64,000 bases of DNA. It comes from Pseudomonas morbosilactucae (GTDB lineage: Bacteria; Pseudomonadota; Gammaproteobacteria; Pseudomonadales; Pseudomonadaceae). This document shows positions 17,293-26,344 of this stretch, piece by piece (the stretch's first letter is position 1; the number at the start of each line of letters is the position of its first letter). The notes beneath the pieces were generated by a model, which saw only the letters and a list, made by a program, of their open reading frames with translations, ran no database searches and had not been told where the DNA came from. A program made the position numbers and the translations under genes. The DNA is taken from NCBI RefSeq assembly GCF_023241715.1, contig NZ_JALQCW010000042.1, forward strand, positions 1-64,000, written 5' to 3'.

Positions 17293-18225
17293 ATGAACAA
17301 CATCCACCCCGACACGGCGCAGCCCAACACGGCTCATTCCGCAGCCCCGCAAGAGGCGCTTGCGCAGAGCATTGGCGCGCGGATTTCAACCCCCGGCGAC
17401 TTCACCACATCGATTCCGGGCCTCGGCCTGTTCCGCCGTGAACACCCGTCGCCGCCGGTGGTGTGCATGGTGGAGCCGAGCATCATTCTGGTGGCCCAAG
17501 GCGAGAAGCAGCTGTGGGTCGGGGGCGAGGGTTACCCCTACGACACCTCGCGCTTCTTGGTCACCTCCCTGGACTTGCCCGCCAACTCGGAAGTCCTGGC
17601 AGCACGCCCCGAACGGCCCTGCCTGGGGCTGACGTTCAAGCTTGACCTGCGCATGCTGGCGGAGCTGATTGCGCACAGTGAGCTGCCGCCAACCCGGGAC
17701 CGTCCAGTGGTGACGGGCGTGGGCATCGGCACCGTGACCGGCCCATTGCTGGCATCGTTCGAGCGTTTGCTGGCGTTGCTCGATGAGCCCGAGGCCATTG
17801 CCGTGCTCGCGCCCCTGATCCAGCGCGAAATTCACTACCGCCTGTTACGCAGCGACCAGGCGGGTCGGTTGCGGCAAATCACCTCGGTCGATGGCCAGGG
17901 CTATCGCATCGCCAGGGCCATCGATTGGCTGAAACTGAATTACACCTCGGCCCTGCGCGTCGATGAATTGGCGTCTCGGGTGCAGATGAGTTCGGCGACC
18001 TTTCACCACCATTTTCGCCAGCTCACCGCCATGAGCCCGTTGCAGTACCAGAAGTGGCTGCGCTTGAACGAGGCCCGGCGATTGATGCTCAACGAACACC
18101 AGGACGTCTCCAGTGCGGCCTTCAACGTCGGTTATGAAAGCCCCTCGCAGTTCAGCCGCGAATACAGCCGGCTGTTTGGTGCGCCGCCCAAGCGCGATAT
18201 CGCGACGTTGCGCGGGGCGGGCTGA
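17293..18225 (+). CDS. AraC family transcriptional regulator
   Basis: 310 residues from ATG 17293, chosen over the in-frame start at 17224 because the extension lacks similarity; the ribosome site is weak. An AraC_N-type ligand domain (VVCMVEPSIILVAQGEKQLWVG) is followed by the double HTH at about 205-300 (SSATFHHHFRQLTAMSPLQYQK and VGYESPSQFSREYSRLFG). It is closely related in layout to the AraC protein at 10621-11595. Divergent from the exported hydrolase, which is its probable target. Confidence 0.86.
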   Translation: MNNIHPDTAQPNTAHSAAPQEALAQSIGARISTPGDFTTSIPGLGLFRREHPSPPVVCMVEPSIILVAQGEKQLWVGGEGYPYDTSRFLVTSLDLPANSEVLAARPERPCLGLTFKLDLRMLAELIAHSELPPTRDRPVVTGVGIGTVTGPLLASFERLLALLDEPEAIAVLAPLIQREIHYRLLRSDQAGRLRQITSVDGQGYRIARAIDWLKLNYTSALRVDELASRVQMSSATFHHHFRQLTAMSPLQYQKWLRLNEARRLMLNEHQDVSSAAFNVGYESPSQFSREYSRLFGAPPKRDIATLRGAG

Positions 18226-18255
18226 CCCAGGAGTCGAGGGCGGCTTGCCGAGGCG

Positions 18256-18345
18256 TTACTGCTCCAGCCAGGCCGCGTGCAACTGCGGAAAATGCGTGTG
18301 CAGCCACTCGATAAACACCTGCACCTGCGGCGTCTCCATTTTTGC
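18256..18345 (-). pseudogene. C-terminal remnant of a LysR regulator
   Basis: Read on the minus strand, the last about 30 codons before the TAA at 18256-18258 give VQVFIEWLHTHFPQLHAAWL, the typical LysR C-terminal helix. Everything upstream is missing: within about 30 bases the sequence merges into the plus-strand coding frame of an alcohol-dehydrogenase-like gene. The exact junction cannot be placed better than about 18310-18350. Confidence 0.6.
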
Positions 18346-18868
18346 CGTGCAGATGGCCACGGCGTTGGGGGCGAAGGTCATCGCCACCTCCAGCAGCGAC
18401 CACAACCTGCAAGCCGTGATGAAGCTGGGAGCGGTGGCGGGCATCAACTACCGCAGCACCCCCGACTGGGAGGCCGAAGTGCTCAGGCTCACTGAGGGTA
18501 AAGGCGTCGATCTGCTGCTGGATGTGGCCGGTGGCAACGGCATCAACCAGTCCATCGCCGCCACCAAGGCCGCCGGGCGCATTGCGCAGATCGGCTTTCT
18601 GACCGGGCAGAGCGTCCAGCTCAACCTGATGCCACTGATCTTTCGCCAGACCACCCTGCGCGGTATCGCCGTGGCGCCGCGCTCGTCGTTCGACCGCATG
18701 AATGTGTTCTTGAACACCCACAAGATCCGGCCGGTCATCGATCAGGTCTATCCGTTCGACAAGGCCCGAGAAGCCTACGAGCACCTGGCCAAGGGAGCCT
18801 TCGGCAAGGTGGTGATCAAGGTCGGTGATCGAGGGGATGGCGCCCTTGAGCGCGGGTCGGCGCTTTAG
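18329..18868 (+). pseudogene. C-terminal remnant of a zinc-type alcohol dehydrogenase / quinone oxidoreductase
   Basis: From 18329 the plus frame reads as the nucleotide-binding half of an MDR dehydrogenase (GVSIFAVQMATALGAKVIA, then GINYRSTPDWEAEVLRLTEG and DLLLDVAGG). It continues in frame to the normal C-terminus (VYPFDKAREAYEHLAKGAFGKVVIKV). The N-terminal catalytic GroES-like domain and the start codon are absent, so the gene is broken. It abuts the tail of a divergent LysR gene. The simplest explanation is a single deletion that removed the middle of a LysR-MDR divergent pair, including both promoters and both starts. Confidence 0.75.
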
Positions 18869-18910
18869 GCCGCCAACGCTGCAACCGACCAACAGGCCGA
18901 CCTGAACCTG

Positions 18911-18936
18911 AAAAGCCCCGCGCGAGCGGGGCTTTT
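18911..18936. terminator. bidirectional terminator
   Basis: AAAAGCCCCG (18911-18920) pairs with CGGGGCTTTTT (18927-18936) around a short loop, with A and T runs on either side. It lies between the MDR relic and the convergent hemerythrin gene and fits both. Confidence 0.9.
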
Positions 18937-18960
18937 TCGGGTCGATCAGGTGAGGGTCGA

Positions 18961-19437
18961 TCAGGCGGCGAACTCAGGGCCGGAAAGGGTCTTTTTGTAG
19001 TCCGCTTTCAGCGCTTCCATCTGCTGTCCCAACTCGTCCAGCTTGGCCTTGCCCAGCAGCTTTTTCGCCTGGGGAAACATCTCGGTTTCCTCTTCTTCGA
19101 TGTGGTGTTCCAGCAGCTCCTTGACCACTTTCACGCGGCCGGAAAACTCAGGGGTGCCCGGGCTGGTTTCCTTCAAGTCCGGTAATACCAGGGAGTCCAC
19201 GGTGCGGTGCTCCTCCTTGGCCTCGTAATACATCACGTCTTGTTCCTTGCCGCCGGCTTCCTTGAAGGCCGGGTAGAGGATGTCCTCTTCGAGTCGGGTA
19301 TGGAGGGTGATCTCCCTCTCCAGCTTGGCCAGCAACTCCGTGCGCTTTTTGACACCACGCTCGGTGGACTCGCTGAGTTGGGCCAGGATGGCTTTGACGC
19401 GTTCGTGGTCAGCTTGCAACAGGTCAATGGCGTTCAT
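18961..19437 (-). CDS. hemerythrin/HHE-domain protein
   Basis: A 158-residue four-helix protein with the di-iron ligand pattern of hemerythrin-like domains: His11 (DHERV), His46 and Glu50 (LHTRLEED), His77 (EEHRTV), and His111/His112 with Glu116 (LEHHIEEEE). AAGGAA precedes the ATG. Probably binds O2, NO or responds to iron/oxidative stress in the cytoplasm. It is monocistronic, with a terminator 25 bases downstream. Confidence 0.88.
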   Translation of the reverse strand: MNAIDLLQADHERVKAILAQLSESTERGVKKRTELLAKLEREITLHTRLEEDILYPAFKEAGGKEQDVMYYEAKEEHRTVDSLVLPDLKETSPGTPEFSGRVKVVKELLEHHIEEEETEMFPQAKKLLGKAKLDELGQQMEALKADYKKTLSGPEFAA

Positions 19438-19867
19438 ATCGAATTCCTTGGGTCATCACGGTGAGACGCGCGCCGATCAACAGGCCAACGCTACGCCTCA
19501 GGGGTGGCTGCATCGGCTGTGCCAACCACCGTGATTTATAAAGTCGTTGCAAACCAATGGCTTGTTGGGCCAGGCAACGCCGGGGCTCGGGTGTTTTGCA
19601 TGATGGGGCGGTATTGCCAGTGCATTGCGCGGGTATTGGCGGGGCAGTGTGCTGAGGGACTTTACACCCCGCCATCAGGTGGGCGTGTGGCGGGTTGATC
19701 AGCGACCACGCGCCGTCACGCCTGAGTCCAAAGCCACCGCAAGATTCGGTAAAAACACAGGTCATTTCCGACCAGTCGACTGTTCCGGGCGTCCTTATGA
19801 TGGGCTCGCAGGCCGCCGTGCCTGTTCGCGTGTAGACCCATTACAAGAATAAAAAAGGTAGTCGCAG
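19438..19867. other. non-coding gap
   Basis: 430 bases between the hemerythrin start and the chimeric porin relic. I see no gene with plausible start, codon use and family similarity. It must contain the hemerythrin promoter; no boxes were clear enough to call. Confidence 0.4.
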
Positions 19868-20215
19868 ATGAACAAGTTAAAAGCCGTTGCCGTGTCAACG
19901 TTAGTGCTGTCTGTTGACTCGAAAAGTTATGCGTTCGATGGTCATCCAGGGGATTACTTATGGCTCCCGGACCACTCTGCCGTCGCACTGATTTATGGAC
20001 AGTATCAATCGGCCGACTCGTTCAAGATCGATGGCGGCAATACCGTGCCGAAGTCGAAACTTGAAGCGGCTACATCGATTGTGCGGGGCGTGTACTTCAG
20101 GGATCTGGGCGGGGTCAAATGCCCCCAGCAGTTCGACTTTCGCGCGACATTGCCGCGTGAACCCACCGGCAAGCTGATGAAGCGGCTGTTAAAGGCGGAG
20201 TATGAGGCTCGATAA
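19868..20215 (+). pseudogene. in-frame chimera: MetA-type outer-membrane channel N-terminus joined to acyl-CoA ligase C-terminus
   Basis: A 115-codon open frame whose first about 83 residues look like the start of a phenol/MetA-type outer-membrane transporter: a signal-like N-terminus, then HPGDYLWLPDHSAVALIYGQY, GGNTVPKSKLEA and RGVYFRDLGGV. The last about 32 residues are the C-terminal hallmark of AMP-forming acyl-CoA synthetases (CPQQFDFRATLPREPTGKLMKRLL). The PTGK lysine belongs to the ligase active site and has no place in a porin. The join is near 20112-20120. A deletion has fused two neighbouring genes in frame. It may still be translated, but a functional product is unlikely. Confidence 0.75.
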
Positions 20216-20278
20216 CATCGCACCTGACCGTCACAACCGAGGGCGGCGGTGACTGTCAGGTCGGGTGTTTCCGCTCGC

Positions 20279-21196
20279 TCAGTAGCGGGCCGCCGTATGG
20301 CTTTCAATGGCCTCCGCTGCGGTCAGGGTGTTTTTCATCAGGCAGGCCACGGTCATCGGGCCCACGCCGCCTGGAACCGGCGTTATCGCACCCGCCACGT
20401 CCATGGCGGAGTTGAAGTCGACGTCACCCACCAGCACCGAGGCGCCGTTTTTTTCGACTCTGTTGATCCCCACGTCGATGACCACCGCGCCTGGCTTGAT
20501 CGCCCGGGCATCGATGAATTCGGCCCGACCCATTGCCACCACCAGGATGTCGGCCTGACGGCATTCGGCGATCAGGTCGCGGGTACGTGAGTGCACGATC
20601 GTGACCGTGCAGTGTTCTTGCAACAGCAGATTGGCCATGGGTTTGCCGACGATGTTGGAGCGCCCGACAATCACCGCTTTCTTGCCGCTGAGGTCGCCGA
20701 GCTGATCCTTCAGCATCATCAGGCAGCCCAGGGGCGTGCACGGTATCAGTTGGGCTTTCCCCTGGCCCAGCAGCCCCACATTGATCGGGTGGAAGCCGTC
20801 GACATCCTTGGCTGGGTTGATGGCCGCAATCACCTTGGACTCATCGATATGAGCCGGCAGTGGCAGCTGGACCAGAATCCCGTGTACGTAACGATCGTTG
20901 TTCAACTTGTCGATCAGATTGAGCAGGTCGGCCTCGCTGGTGCCACTGTCCAGCAGGTGCGGGAAGGACTCGATCCCGGATTCCAGCGCCTTTTTCATTT
21001 TGGTCTTCACATAGACTTGGCTGGCCGGATCGTTGCCCACCAGCACCACAGCGAGCCCGGGGGCTTTGCCGCGTTTCTCCCTGAAGGCCCGGGCGCCGAC
21101 GGCAACGTCCTTGCGCAGTATTTCGGCAAACGCCTTTCCGTCAATGACGCTGGCCTGGGCCGTGGGCGTGTTATCCAAAGGTTGTGTCATGGTCAT
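20279..21196 (-). CDS. folD: bifunctional methylenetetrahydrofolate dehydrogenase / methenyl-THF cyclohydrolase (second-copy type)
   Basis: Interconverts 5,10-methylene-THF and 10-formyl-THF using NADP. 305 residues; YVKTKMKKA holds the catalytic Tyr62/Lys66 pair, QLPLPAHI and the segment PAKDVDGFHP are FolD signatures, and VIVGRSNIVGKPMA binds NADP. The C-terminal TPVPGGVGPMTVACLM is standard. AGGA precedes the tandem ATGs (21196 or 21190). The housekeeping folD of Pseudomonas is normally elsewhere, so this copy is probably dedicated to the demethylase pathway. It lies 60 bases downstream of the first DMGDH-like gene on the same strand. Confidence 0.94.
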   Translation of the reverse strand: MTMTQPLDNTPTAQASVIDGKAFAEILRKDVAVGARAFREKRGKAPGLAVVLVGNDPASQVYVKTKMKKALESGIESFPHLLDSGTSEADLLNLIDKLNNDRYVHGILVQLPLPAHIDESKVIAAINPAKDVDGFHPINVGLLGQGKAQLIPCTPLGCLMMLKDQLGDLSGKKAVIVGRSNIVGKPMANLLLQEHCTVTIVHSRTRDLIAECRQADILVVAMGRAEFIDARAIKPGAVVIDVGINRVEKNGASVLVGDVDFNSAMDVAGAITPVPGGVGPMTVACLMKNTLTAAEAIESHTAARY

Positions 21197-21256
21197 TTCG
21201 TCCTACCCCATCAACGGTCAGAAAGCTGCCTCCCAAGCGAGGGAGGCAGTTGCAGT

Positions 21257-23686
21257 TCAAGATTTCAGGCGTTCGCCTTTCGGATCGTAAAGGCACCCGC
21301 GAATGACTTTGGCGGGGCACGTCTCACCCAGGATCAAGAGGCTGAGTTCCGTGCCCAGGGCAGCAAACTCCCGTCGGACAAAGCCCATGGCCAGGCTTTT
21401 TTCAACGCGATAGCCATAGGCGCCAGAGGTTGTCAGCCCTACGAGTGCCCCTTGGTGGTAAACCGGCTCACTGCCCAGTGCGTCAGCGACCCCGGCTTGC
21501 ACCTCCATCAGCACCAGACGGTGGGTGCTGGGCTTGTCTGTTTCTGCCAGCACCGCGGCACGTCCTTCGAACTCCCCTTTATCGGTCTTGATGAAATAAC
21601 CCATGTTGGCCGCCAACGCCGTGTACTCGGTGGTCAGTTCTCGGCCCCAGATCTGGTAGCCCTTTTCGATGCGCATCGAGTCCATGGCACGCAGGCCGAA
21701 GTCGACGATGCCGTGGGCTTCACCGGCCCAGACCAGGGCTTCATACAACGCCTGCTGGTGTTCAAGGGGGTGATGCAGTTCCCATCCCAGTTCTCCGACG
21801 AAGTTCATGCGCAGCGCTCGGACGGGCGCCCCCACCACCTGGATTTCCTGGCCGGTGAACCAGGGGAAAGCCTGATTGCTCAAGTCGGCGTCGGTGAGTT
21901 TGGCCAGAACGTCTCGTGCCTTGGGGCCTGCCAGGATCAAGGTGCCGTAGGCCCGGGTGATGTTGGCGATGGACACATCGGTGTATTGCGCGGCGCGCTG
22001 GCGTAGCCAATCGTCAATCAACAACTCGCAGGCGGCGGGGCACATCAGGTAAAAGGCGCCGCTCTCCAGCAGGGTCATGGAGAATTCCCAGGCCACACTG
22101 CCCGTTGGGGTCAGCACATGGGCCAGTGCCACATCGCCACACTGGGCGGGAACCTGGTTGGGGCTGATTCGGTCCAGAAAGGTGCGAGCATCTTTCCCGC
22201 TGACTTCGAACTTGGTGAAGGCGCTCAAGTCGAGGATGCCTACGCGATTTTGCACCGCTGCGCATTCCGCTCGAACGGCGGGATCCCAGTTGCCCCGGCG
22301 ATAACTGAACTGCTCGATGGGCGCGTCGGCCGCCGGTGCGAACCAACTGGCGCGCTCCCAGCCGTAATAGGCGCCGAACACCGCATTCTTGTGTTTGAGG
22401 AGGTCGTACACCGGAGTGGTCTTGATGGCTCGACACGCCGGGCGCATCGCGTATTCATTCGGGCAACTGAGTTGGTACTCGTTGGCGTACAGCTCCAGGG
22501 ATTTGCTCACGGTGTAGGACAGGTTGGCGTAACTGCCAAAGCGTCGGGAATCCAGTTCCCACAGTTCAACCTCCGGGTGGCCGTTGATGATCCATTGAGC
22601 GAGATAACGGCCTGCGCCGCCGCCCTGGGTGATGCCAAAACTGAAACCGACGCACGCGAAGTAGTTGTCGTAGCCATGCACGGGGCCCAGCAGGGGCAGC
22701 CCATCGGGGGTGTACACAATAGGGCCGTTGACCACTGTCTTGATCCCGGCGTCACCGATGATCGCCACCTGTTCCATGGCCGCCCCGATGATGTCTTCCA
22801 GGCGGCCCAGTTCGGGTTGCAGGAGCTCTTGGCCGAATGTAGCCGGCACCCCGTCCACAGCCCAAGCGACGGGCTCACGCTCGTACGGGCCGAGTATCAG
22901 GCCCTGGCCTTCCTGCCGCAGGTAATAAGAGATATCGGGATCGCGCAGCAGGGGCAGGTCGTCGGGCCGCTCCACCAGGGCAGGAATTGCGTCGGTCACC
23001 AAGTACTGGTGCTCCAGGGAGCAGATGGGGAACTGGTGACCGATCATTGCGGCCACCTCGTTCGCTCTGAAACCTGCGGCGTTGACAATGATGTCCGCAT
23101 GAATGACGCCTTGTTCGGTCGTCACTGCCCATTTTTTGTCTGCGTTCTGGGTGATCGCGGTCACCGGATTGTGTCGAACGATGGTCGCGCCGTAACCTCG
23201 GGCCAGGCGTGCCATGGCGTTGGTAATGCTGGTGGGGTCGATATGGCCGTCGTACGGGTCCCAGAGGCCTCCCAGCAACCCGTGGGTATCGAGGAAGGGG
23301 TGCAGCTCTTTCAGGCGCTCGGTATCGACTACCTCAATACCGTCCAGCCCTGCCAGCCTGGCCATGCCGGCCACTCGCTTGAACTCGTCCATTCGCTCCT
23401 GGGTATGAGCCAGGCGAATGGAGCCGGTTTGATGGTGACCAACGGATTCCCCCGTTTGCTCAGCGAGTTGCTGATACAGCTCGATGCTGTTTTTCTGCAG
23501 CTTCATGATATTCAGGCTGGTGCTGAACGAAGGGAGGTTGCCCGCAGCGTGCCAGGTTGAACCCGATGTCAGCTCAAGCTTCTCGACCAGCATGACATCG
23601 GTCCAACCCGACTTGGCCAGATGGTAGAGGGTGCTGACACCCGTGATACCGCCACCAATCACTAAAACTTTGGCTTCCGATTTCAT
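21257..23686 (-). CDS. dimethylglycine dehydrogenase-like demethylase (FAD/GcvT family)
   Basis: An 809-residue flavoenzyme with the DMGDH/sarcosine dehydrogenase architecture. The N-terminal DAO-type FAD domain has VLVIGGGITGVS at 7-18. TSGSTWHAAG contains His46, the residue that carries covalent FAD in this family. An FAO_M linker follows at about 370-430, then GcvT-type folate-binding domains (about 430-800). Such enzymes oxidise N-methyl groups, hand electrons to ETF, and transfer the C1 unit to tetrahydrofolate. Transcribed with folD from a LysR-type promoter at 23755-23820, divergent from a LysR gene. The substrate is a methylated amine; dimethylglycine itself is only one possibility. 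Confidence 0.88.
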   Translation of the reverse strand: MKSEAKVLVIGGGITGVSTLYHLAKSGWTDVMLVEKLELTSGSTWHAAGNLPSFSTSLNIMKLQKNSIELYQQLAEQTGESVGHHQTGSIRLAHTQERMDEFKRVAGMARLAGLDGIEVVDTERLKELHPFLDTHGLLGGLWDPYDGHIDPTSITNAMARLARGYGATIVRHNPVTAITQNADKKWAVTTEQGVIHADIIVNAAGFRANEVAAMIGHQFPICSLEHQYLVTDAIPALVERPDDLPLLRDPDISYYLRQEGQGLILGPYEREPVAWAVDGVPATFGQELLQPELGRLEDIIGAAMEQVAIIGDAGIKTVVNGPIVYTPDGLPLLGPVHGYDNYFACVGFSFGITQGGGAGRYLAQWIINGHPEVELWELDSRRFGSYANLSYTVSKSLELYANEYQLSCPNEYAMRPACRAIKTTPVYDLLKHKNAVFGAYYGWERASWFAPAADAPIEQFSYRRGNWDPAVRAECAAVQNRVGILDLSAFTKFEVSGKDARTFLDRISPNQVPAQCGDVALAHVLTPTGSVAWEFSMTLLESGAFYLMCPAACELLIDDWLRQRAAQYTDVSIANITRAYGTLILAGPKARDVLAKLTDADLSNQAFPWFTGQEIQVVGAPVRALRMNFVGELGWELHHPLEHQQALYEALVWAGEAHGIVDFGLRAMDSMRIEKGYQIWGRELTTEYTALAANMGYFIKTDKGEFEGRAAVLAETDKPSTHRLVLMEVQAGVADALGSEPVYHQGALVGLTTSGAYGYRVEKSLAMGFVRREFAALGTELSLLILGETCPAKVIRGCLYDPKGERLKS

Positions 23687-23754
23687 CTCGAGGGAATCCT
23701 TTGACGGGTCTGTTGGAGAGTGAATTCGCCGGGGCTCCGGGCGTCTGGATTCCG

Positions 23755-23820
23755 ATGCTAAGGCCCTTGAGATGGCACTACAAACGATGTATACCAGTGA
23801 AACTTATAAGTAGGGCTTAT
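23755..23820 (-). promoter_or_regulatory. LysR-controlled promoter of the demethylase-folD operon
   Basis: Read on the minus strand: dyad ATAAG-CCCTA-CTTAT (23820-23806, a T-N11-A LysR box), 12 bases, then TATACATCGTTTGTA (23793-23779). TTGTAG forms the -35, and 17 bases on is the -10 TAGCAT (23760-23755), followed by CGGAATCCAGA. The same architecture with the same spacing recurs at 28805-28871 and 31951-32016. The dyad overlaps the leader of the divergent LysR gene, as expected for an autoregulated activator. Confidence 0.75.
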
Positions 23821-23833
23821 GCGAGGAGGGGGC

Positions 23834-24709
23834 ATGTCGTTGACCAATCTACAGCTCAATTGGTTGCGGACTTTTGAGTCGGTTGGGCGGCATTTGAGTT
23901 TCTCGGCCGCAGCGGTCGAGCTGAACATGAGCCAGTCGGCAGTCAGCCAGCAGATCAAATTGCTGGAGCACAAATTGGGCAAGGCACTGTTCCTGAGGCA
24001 GACACGGTCCATCCAGTTGACCGTCTCGGGGCGTGCTTACCTGGCGGTGGTCCGCGAGGGCCTGTGGCACATGCACCAGGGCATGAACAACATCTTCAGC
24101 TCGGTGGCCCAGGGCGTGCTGGAGTTAAGCGTCAACAACTCGTTCGCGCAGTTGTGGCTCGCGCCGCGCATGGAGCGTTTTGCCGAGCTGTATCCGCAAA
24201 TCTCCCTGCGGATGTATGGCGTGAACTGGGAAGCCGATGCTCCGCCGTCCAGCGCAGAGCTGGAGATTCGTTATGGGGCGGGCAACTGGCAGCAGTACGA
24301 CATCCAGCAGTTGCTCTCCACGGAGTTGAAGCCTTACTGCTCGTTGGATGTCGCCGCCAAGTTGCGCAGTGCTGGCGGTTTGCTCAGCCTGCCGTTGATC
24401 GACGTATTGGGCACCCCCAATGGCTGGAGCGATTGGTTGGCGATCTACCCTCAGGGCGAAGCGGAAAACTATCAGCGGTTTTATGTCGACAGCTATGCCA
24501 TTGCGGCAAGCATGGCGATCGAAAACGCGGGCGTGTGCCTGCTCAACGAAGAGTTGGTGGAGAAGTCCAGGTTGCGCGGGCAGCTCGTATCGCCATTGGA
24601 TCAGAGCATCGACTGCCTGGCGGGCTTTTACCTGTTGAAACCCCACAACAAGCCGCTGTCGGGGGCGGCCCAGGCCTTTTGCACCTGGTTGGAGTCGGAG
24701 CTTCGCTGA
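23834..24709 (+). CDS. LysR-type regulator, GcvA-like
   Basis: 291 residues from the ATG at 23834, preceded by GGAGGGGG; an in-frame ATG at 23819 would lie inside the regulatory dyad and has no such site. The N-terminal winged HTH (about 8-65) includes LSFSAAAVELNMSQSAVSQQI. The substrate-binding domain follows the GcvA pattern (LELSVNNSFAQLWLAPRMERF). It is divergent from the demethylase-folD operon with a LysR box in the gap, and identical boxes precede ETF-QO and etfB. It is therefore the best candidate for the master activator of the methylamine locus. Effector unknown. Confidence 0.85.
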   Translation: MSLTNLQLNWLRTFESVGRHLSFSAAAVELNMSQSAVSQQIKLLEHKLGKALFLRQTRSIQLTVSGRAYLAVVREGLWHMHQGMNNIFSSVAQGVLELSVNNSFAQLWLAPRMERFAELYPQISLRMYGVNWEADAPPSSAELEIRYGAGNWQQYDIQQLLSTELKPYCSLDVAAKLRSAGGLLSLPLIDVLGTPNGWSDWLAIYPQGEAENYQRFYVDSYAIAASMAIENAGVCLLNEELVEKSRLRGQLVSPLDQSIDCLAGFYLLKPHNKPLSGAAQAFCTWLESELR

Positions 24710-24736
24710 TACCCGAGGGTATCGAAGTGACGTGAG

Positions 24737-24763
24737 CAGGAGCCCGCCAATAGCGGGCTCCTG
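24737..24763. terminator. hairpin terminator between LysR and mmsA
   Basis: A perfect 11-bp stem CAGGAGCCCGC (24737-24747) / GCGGGCTCCTG (24753-24763) with a 5-base loop, in the convergent gap between the LysR stop (24709) and the mmsA stop (24768). The T-run is weak on both sides, but stem strength and position support a terminator. Confidence 0.75.
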
Positions 24764-24767
24764 TGTT

Positions 24768-26264
24768 TCAGCCGTTGCTAGGGAAGGCGAACTGCGCCGC
24801 TTCATGGCTGGCACGTTGTGGCCAACGCTGGGTGATCGCCTTGCGCCGAGTGTAGAAGCGCACGCCATCGGGCCCGTACGCGTGAAGATCGCCGAACAGC
24901 GAGCGCTTCCAGCCACCGAAGCTGTGGTAAGCCACCGGTACAGGCAACGGGACGTTTACTCCAACCATGCCCACTTCAATTTCGTCACAGAACAGCCGTG
25001 CAGCTTCACCGTCGCGAGTAAAGATGCACGTACCGTTGCCGTATTCGTGCTCGTTGATGAGTTGCATGGCCTGTTCCAGGCTCGCTACCCGCACGATGCA
25101 CAGCACGGGGCCGAATATCTCTTCCTTGTAGATGCGCATTTCAGGTGTCACGCGGTCGAAGAGACACCCCCCCAGAAAGAAGCCATTTTCGTTGTGGGGC
25201 ACTTGCAGCCCACGGCCATCGACGACCAGATCGGCACCGGATTCAACACCGTCGTCCACGTAACCCTTCACTTTGTCGCGGTGGGCGCCCGTGATCAGTG
25301 GTCCCATGTCGAGGCCCGAGGATGTGCCGGCGCCGATTTTCAGCGCCTGGATCTGCGGTACCAGCTTATCGATCAGCGCATCGGCGATTTGGTCGCCCAC
25401 ACAAACGGCGACGGAAATCGCCATGCAGCGTTCGCCGCATGAGCCGTAAGCCGCCCCCATCAGGGCATTGACGGCATTGTTCAGGTCCGCGTCGGGCATC
25501 AGCACGGCATGGTTTTTCGCGCCGCCCAGGGCCTGGACACGCTTGCCGCGTTTGGTGCCTTCGGCGTAGATGTATTCCGCGATAGGGGTCGAGCCCACGA
25601 AGCTCAGCGCTTTCACTTCGGGCGCCTCGATCAAGGCATCGACGGCTTCTTTATCACCGTGAACCACGCTCATCACGCCTTTGGGCAAGCCAGCTTCAAT
25701 CAGCAGCTCAGCGATGTAGAGCGTAGAGCTCGGGTCGCGCTCCGAGGGTTTGAGGATGAAGCAGTTGCCGCAGACGATGGCCAGTGGATACATCCACAAA
25801 GGCACCATTGCCGGAAAGTTGAATGGAGTAATACCGGCTACCACCCCGACAGGTTGGAAGTCGCTCCAGGCATCGATGTTCGGGCCCGCGTTGCGGCTGA
25901 ACTCACCCTTCAGGATTTCCGGGGCGGCACACGCAAACTCGACGTTCTCGATACCGCGCTTCAACTCTCCGGCGGCGTCTTCGAGGGTCTTGCCGTGTTC
26001 TTCACTGATCATCCGGGCAATTTTGCCTTCGTTCTGCTCCAGCAATTGCTTGAAGCGAAACATGACCTGGGCCCGTTTGGCGGCTGGCGTCTTGCGCCAG
26101 GCGGGAAAGGCCGCTGTCGCGGCGTCAATGGCGTGCTGAACCGTGGCGCGATCGGCGAGTGATACCTGGTGGAGCACCTCGCCGGTGGAGGGGTTGAATA
26201 CATCGGCGGTGCGGCCGTGGGTGGCAATACGTTCGCCGTTGATCAGATGATGAATGTGGCTCAT
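24768..26264 (-). CDS. mmsA: CoA-acylating (methyl)malonate-semialdehyde dehydrogenase
   Basis: A 498-residue aldehyde dehydrogenase of the MmsA family, which converts malonate semialdehyde to acetyl-CoA (or methylmalonate semialdehyde to propionyl-CoA). The catalytic Cys280 lies in SCGERCMA; TPFNFPAMVP and the FVGSTPIAEYIY segment are family signatures. The Glu of ordinary ALDHs in LELGGK is replaced (QALGGAKNH), as is usual for CoA-acylating members. It lies 80 bases downstream of the beta-alanine aminotransferase on the same strand, matching the bauA-bauC arrangement for beta-alanine catabolism in P. aeruginosa. Confidence 0.93.
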   Translation of the reverse strand: MSHIHHLINGERIATHGRTADVFNPSTGEVLHQVSLADRATVQHAIDAATAAFPAWRKTPAAKRAQVMFRFKQLLEQNEGKIARMISEEHGKTLEDAAGELKRGIENVEFACAAPEILKGEFSRNAGPNIDAWSDFQPVGVVAGITPFNFPAMVPLWMYPLAIVCGNCFILKPSERDPSSTLYIAELLIEAGLPKGVMSVVHGDKEAVDALIEAPEVKALSFVGSTPIAEYIYAEGTKRGKRVQALGGAKNHAVLMPDADLNNAVNALMGAAYGSCGERCMAISVAVCVGDQIADALIDKLVPQIQALKIGAGTSSGLDMGPLITGAHRDKVKGYVDDGVESGADLVVDGRGLQVPHNENGFFLGGCLFDRVTPEMRIYKEEIFGPVLCIVRVASLEQAMQLINEHEYGNGTCIFTRDGEAARLFCDEIEVGMVGVNVPLPVPVAYHSFGGWKRSLFGDLHAYGPDGVRFYTRRKAITQRWPQRASHEAAQFAFPSNG

Positions 26265-26344
26265 TGGGCTGCCTCTGGGTGTGCAATCGATGGGTGTGCG
26301 GGCTCAGGTACCGGGCCCGCATAGGGGATGGGTCGGGGAGGGCG

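Noticed and set aside
23819..23833. Earlier ATG start for the GcvA-like LysR gene
   Set aside because: It overlaps the LysR box and lacks a ribosome site, whereas ATG 23834 follows GGAGGGGG.
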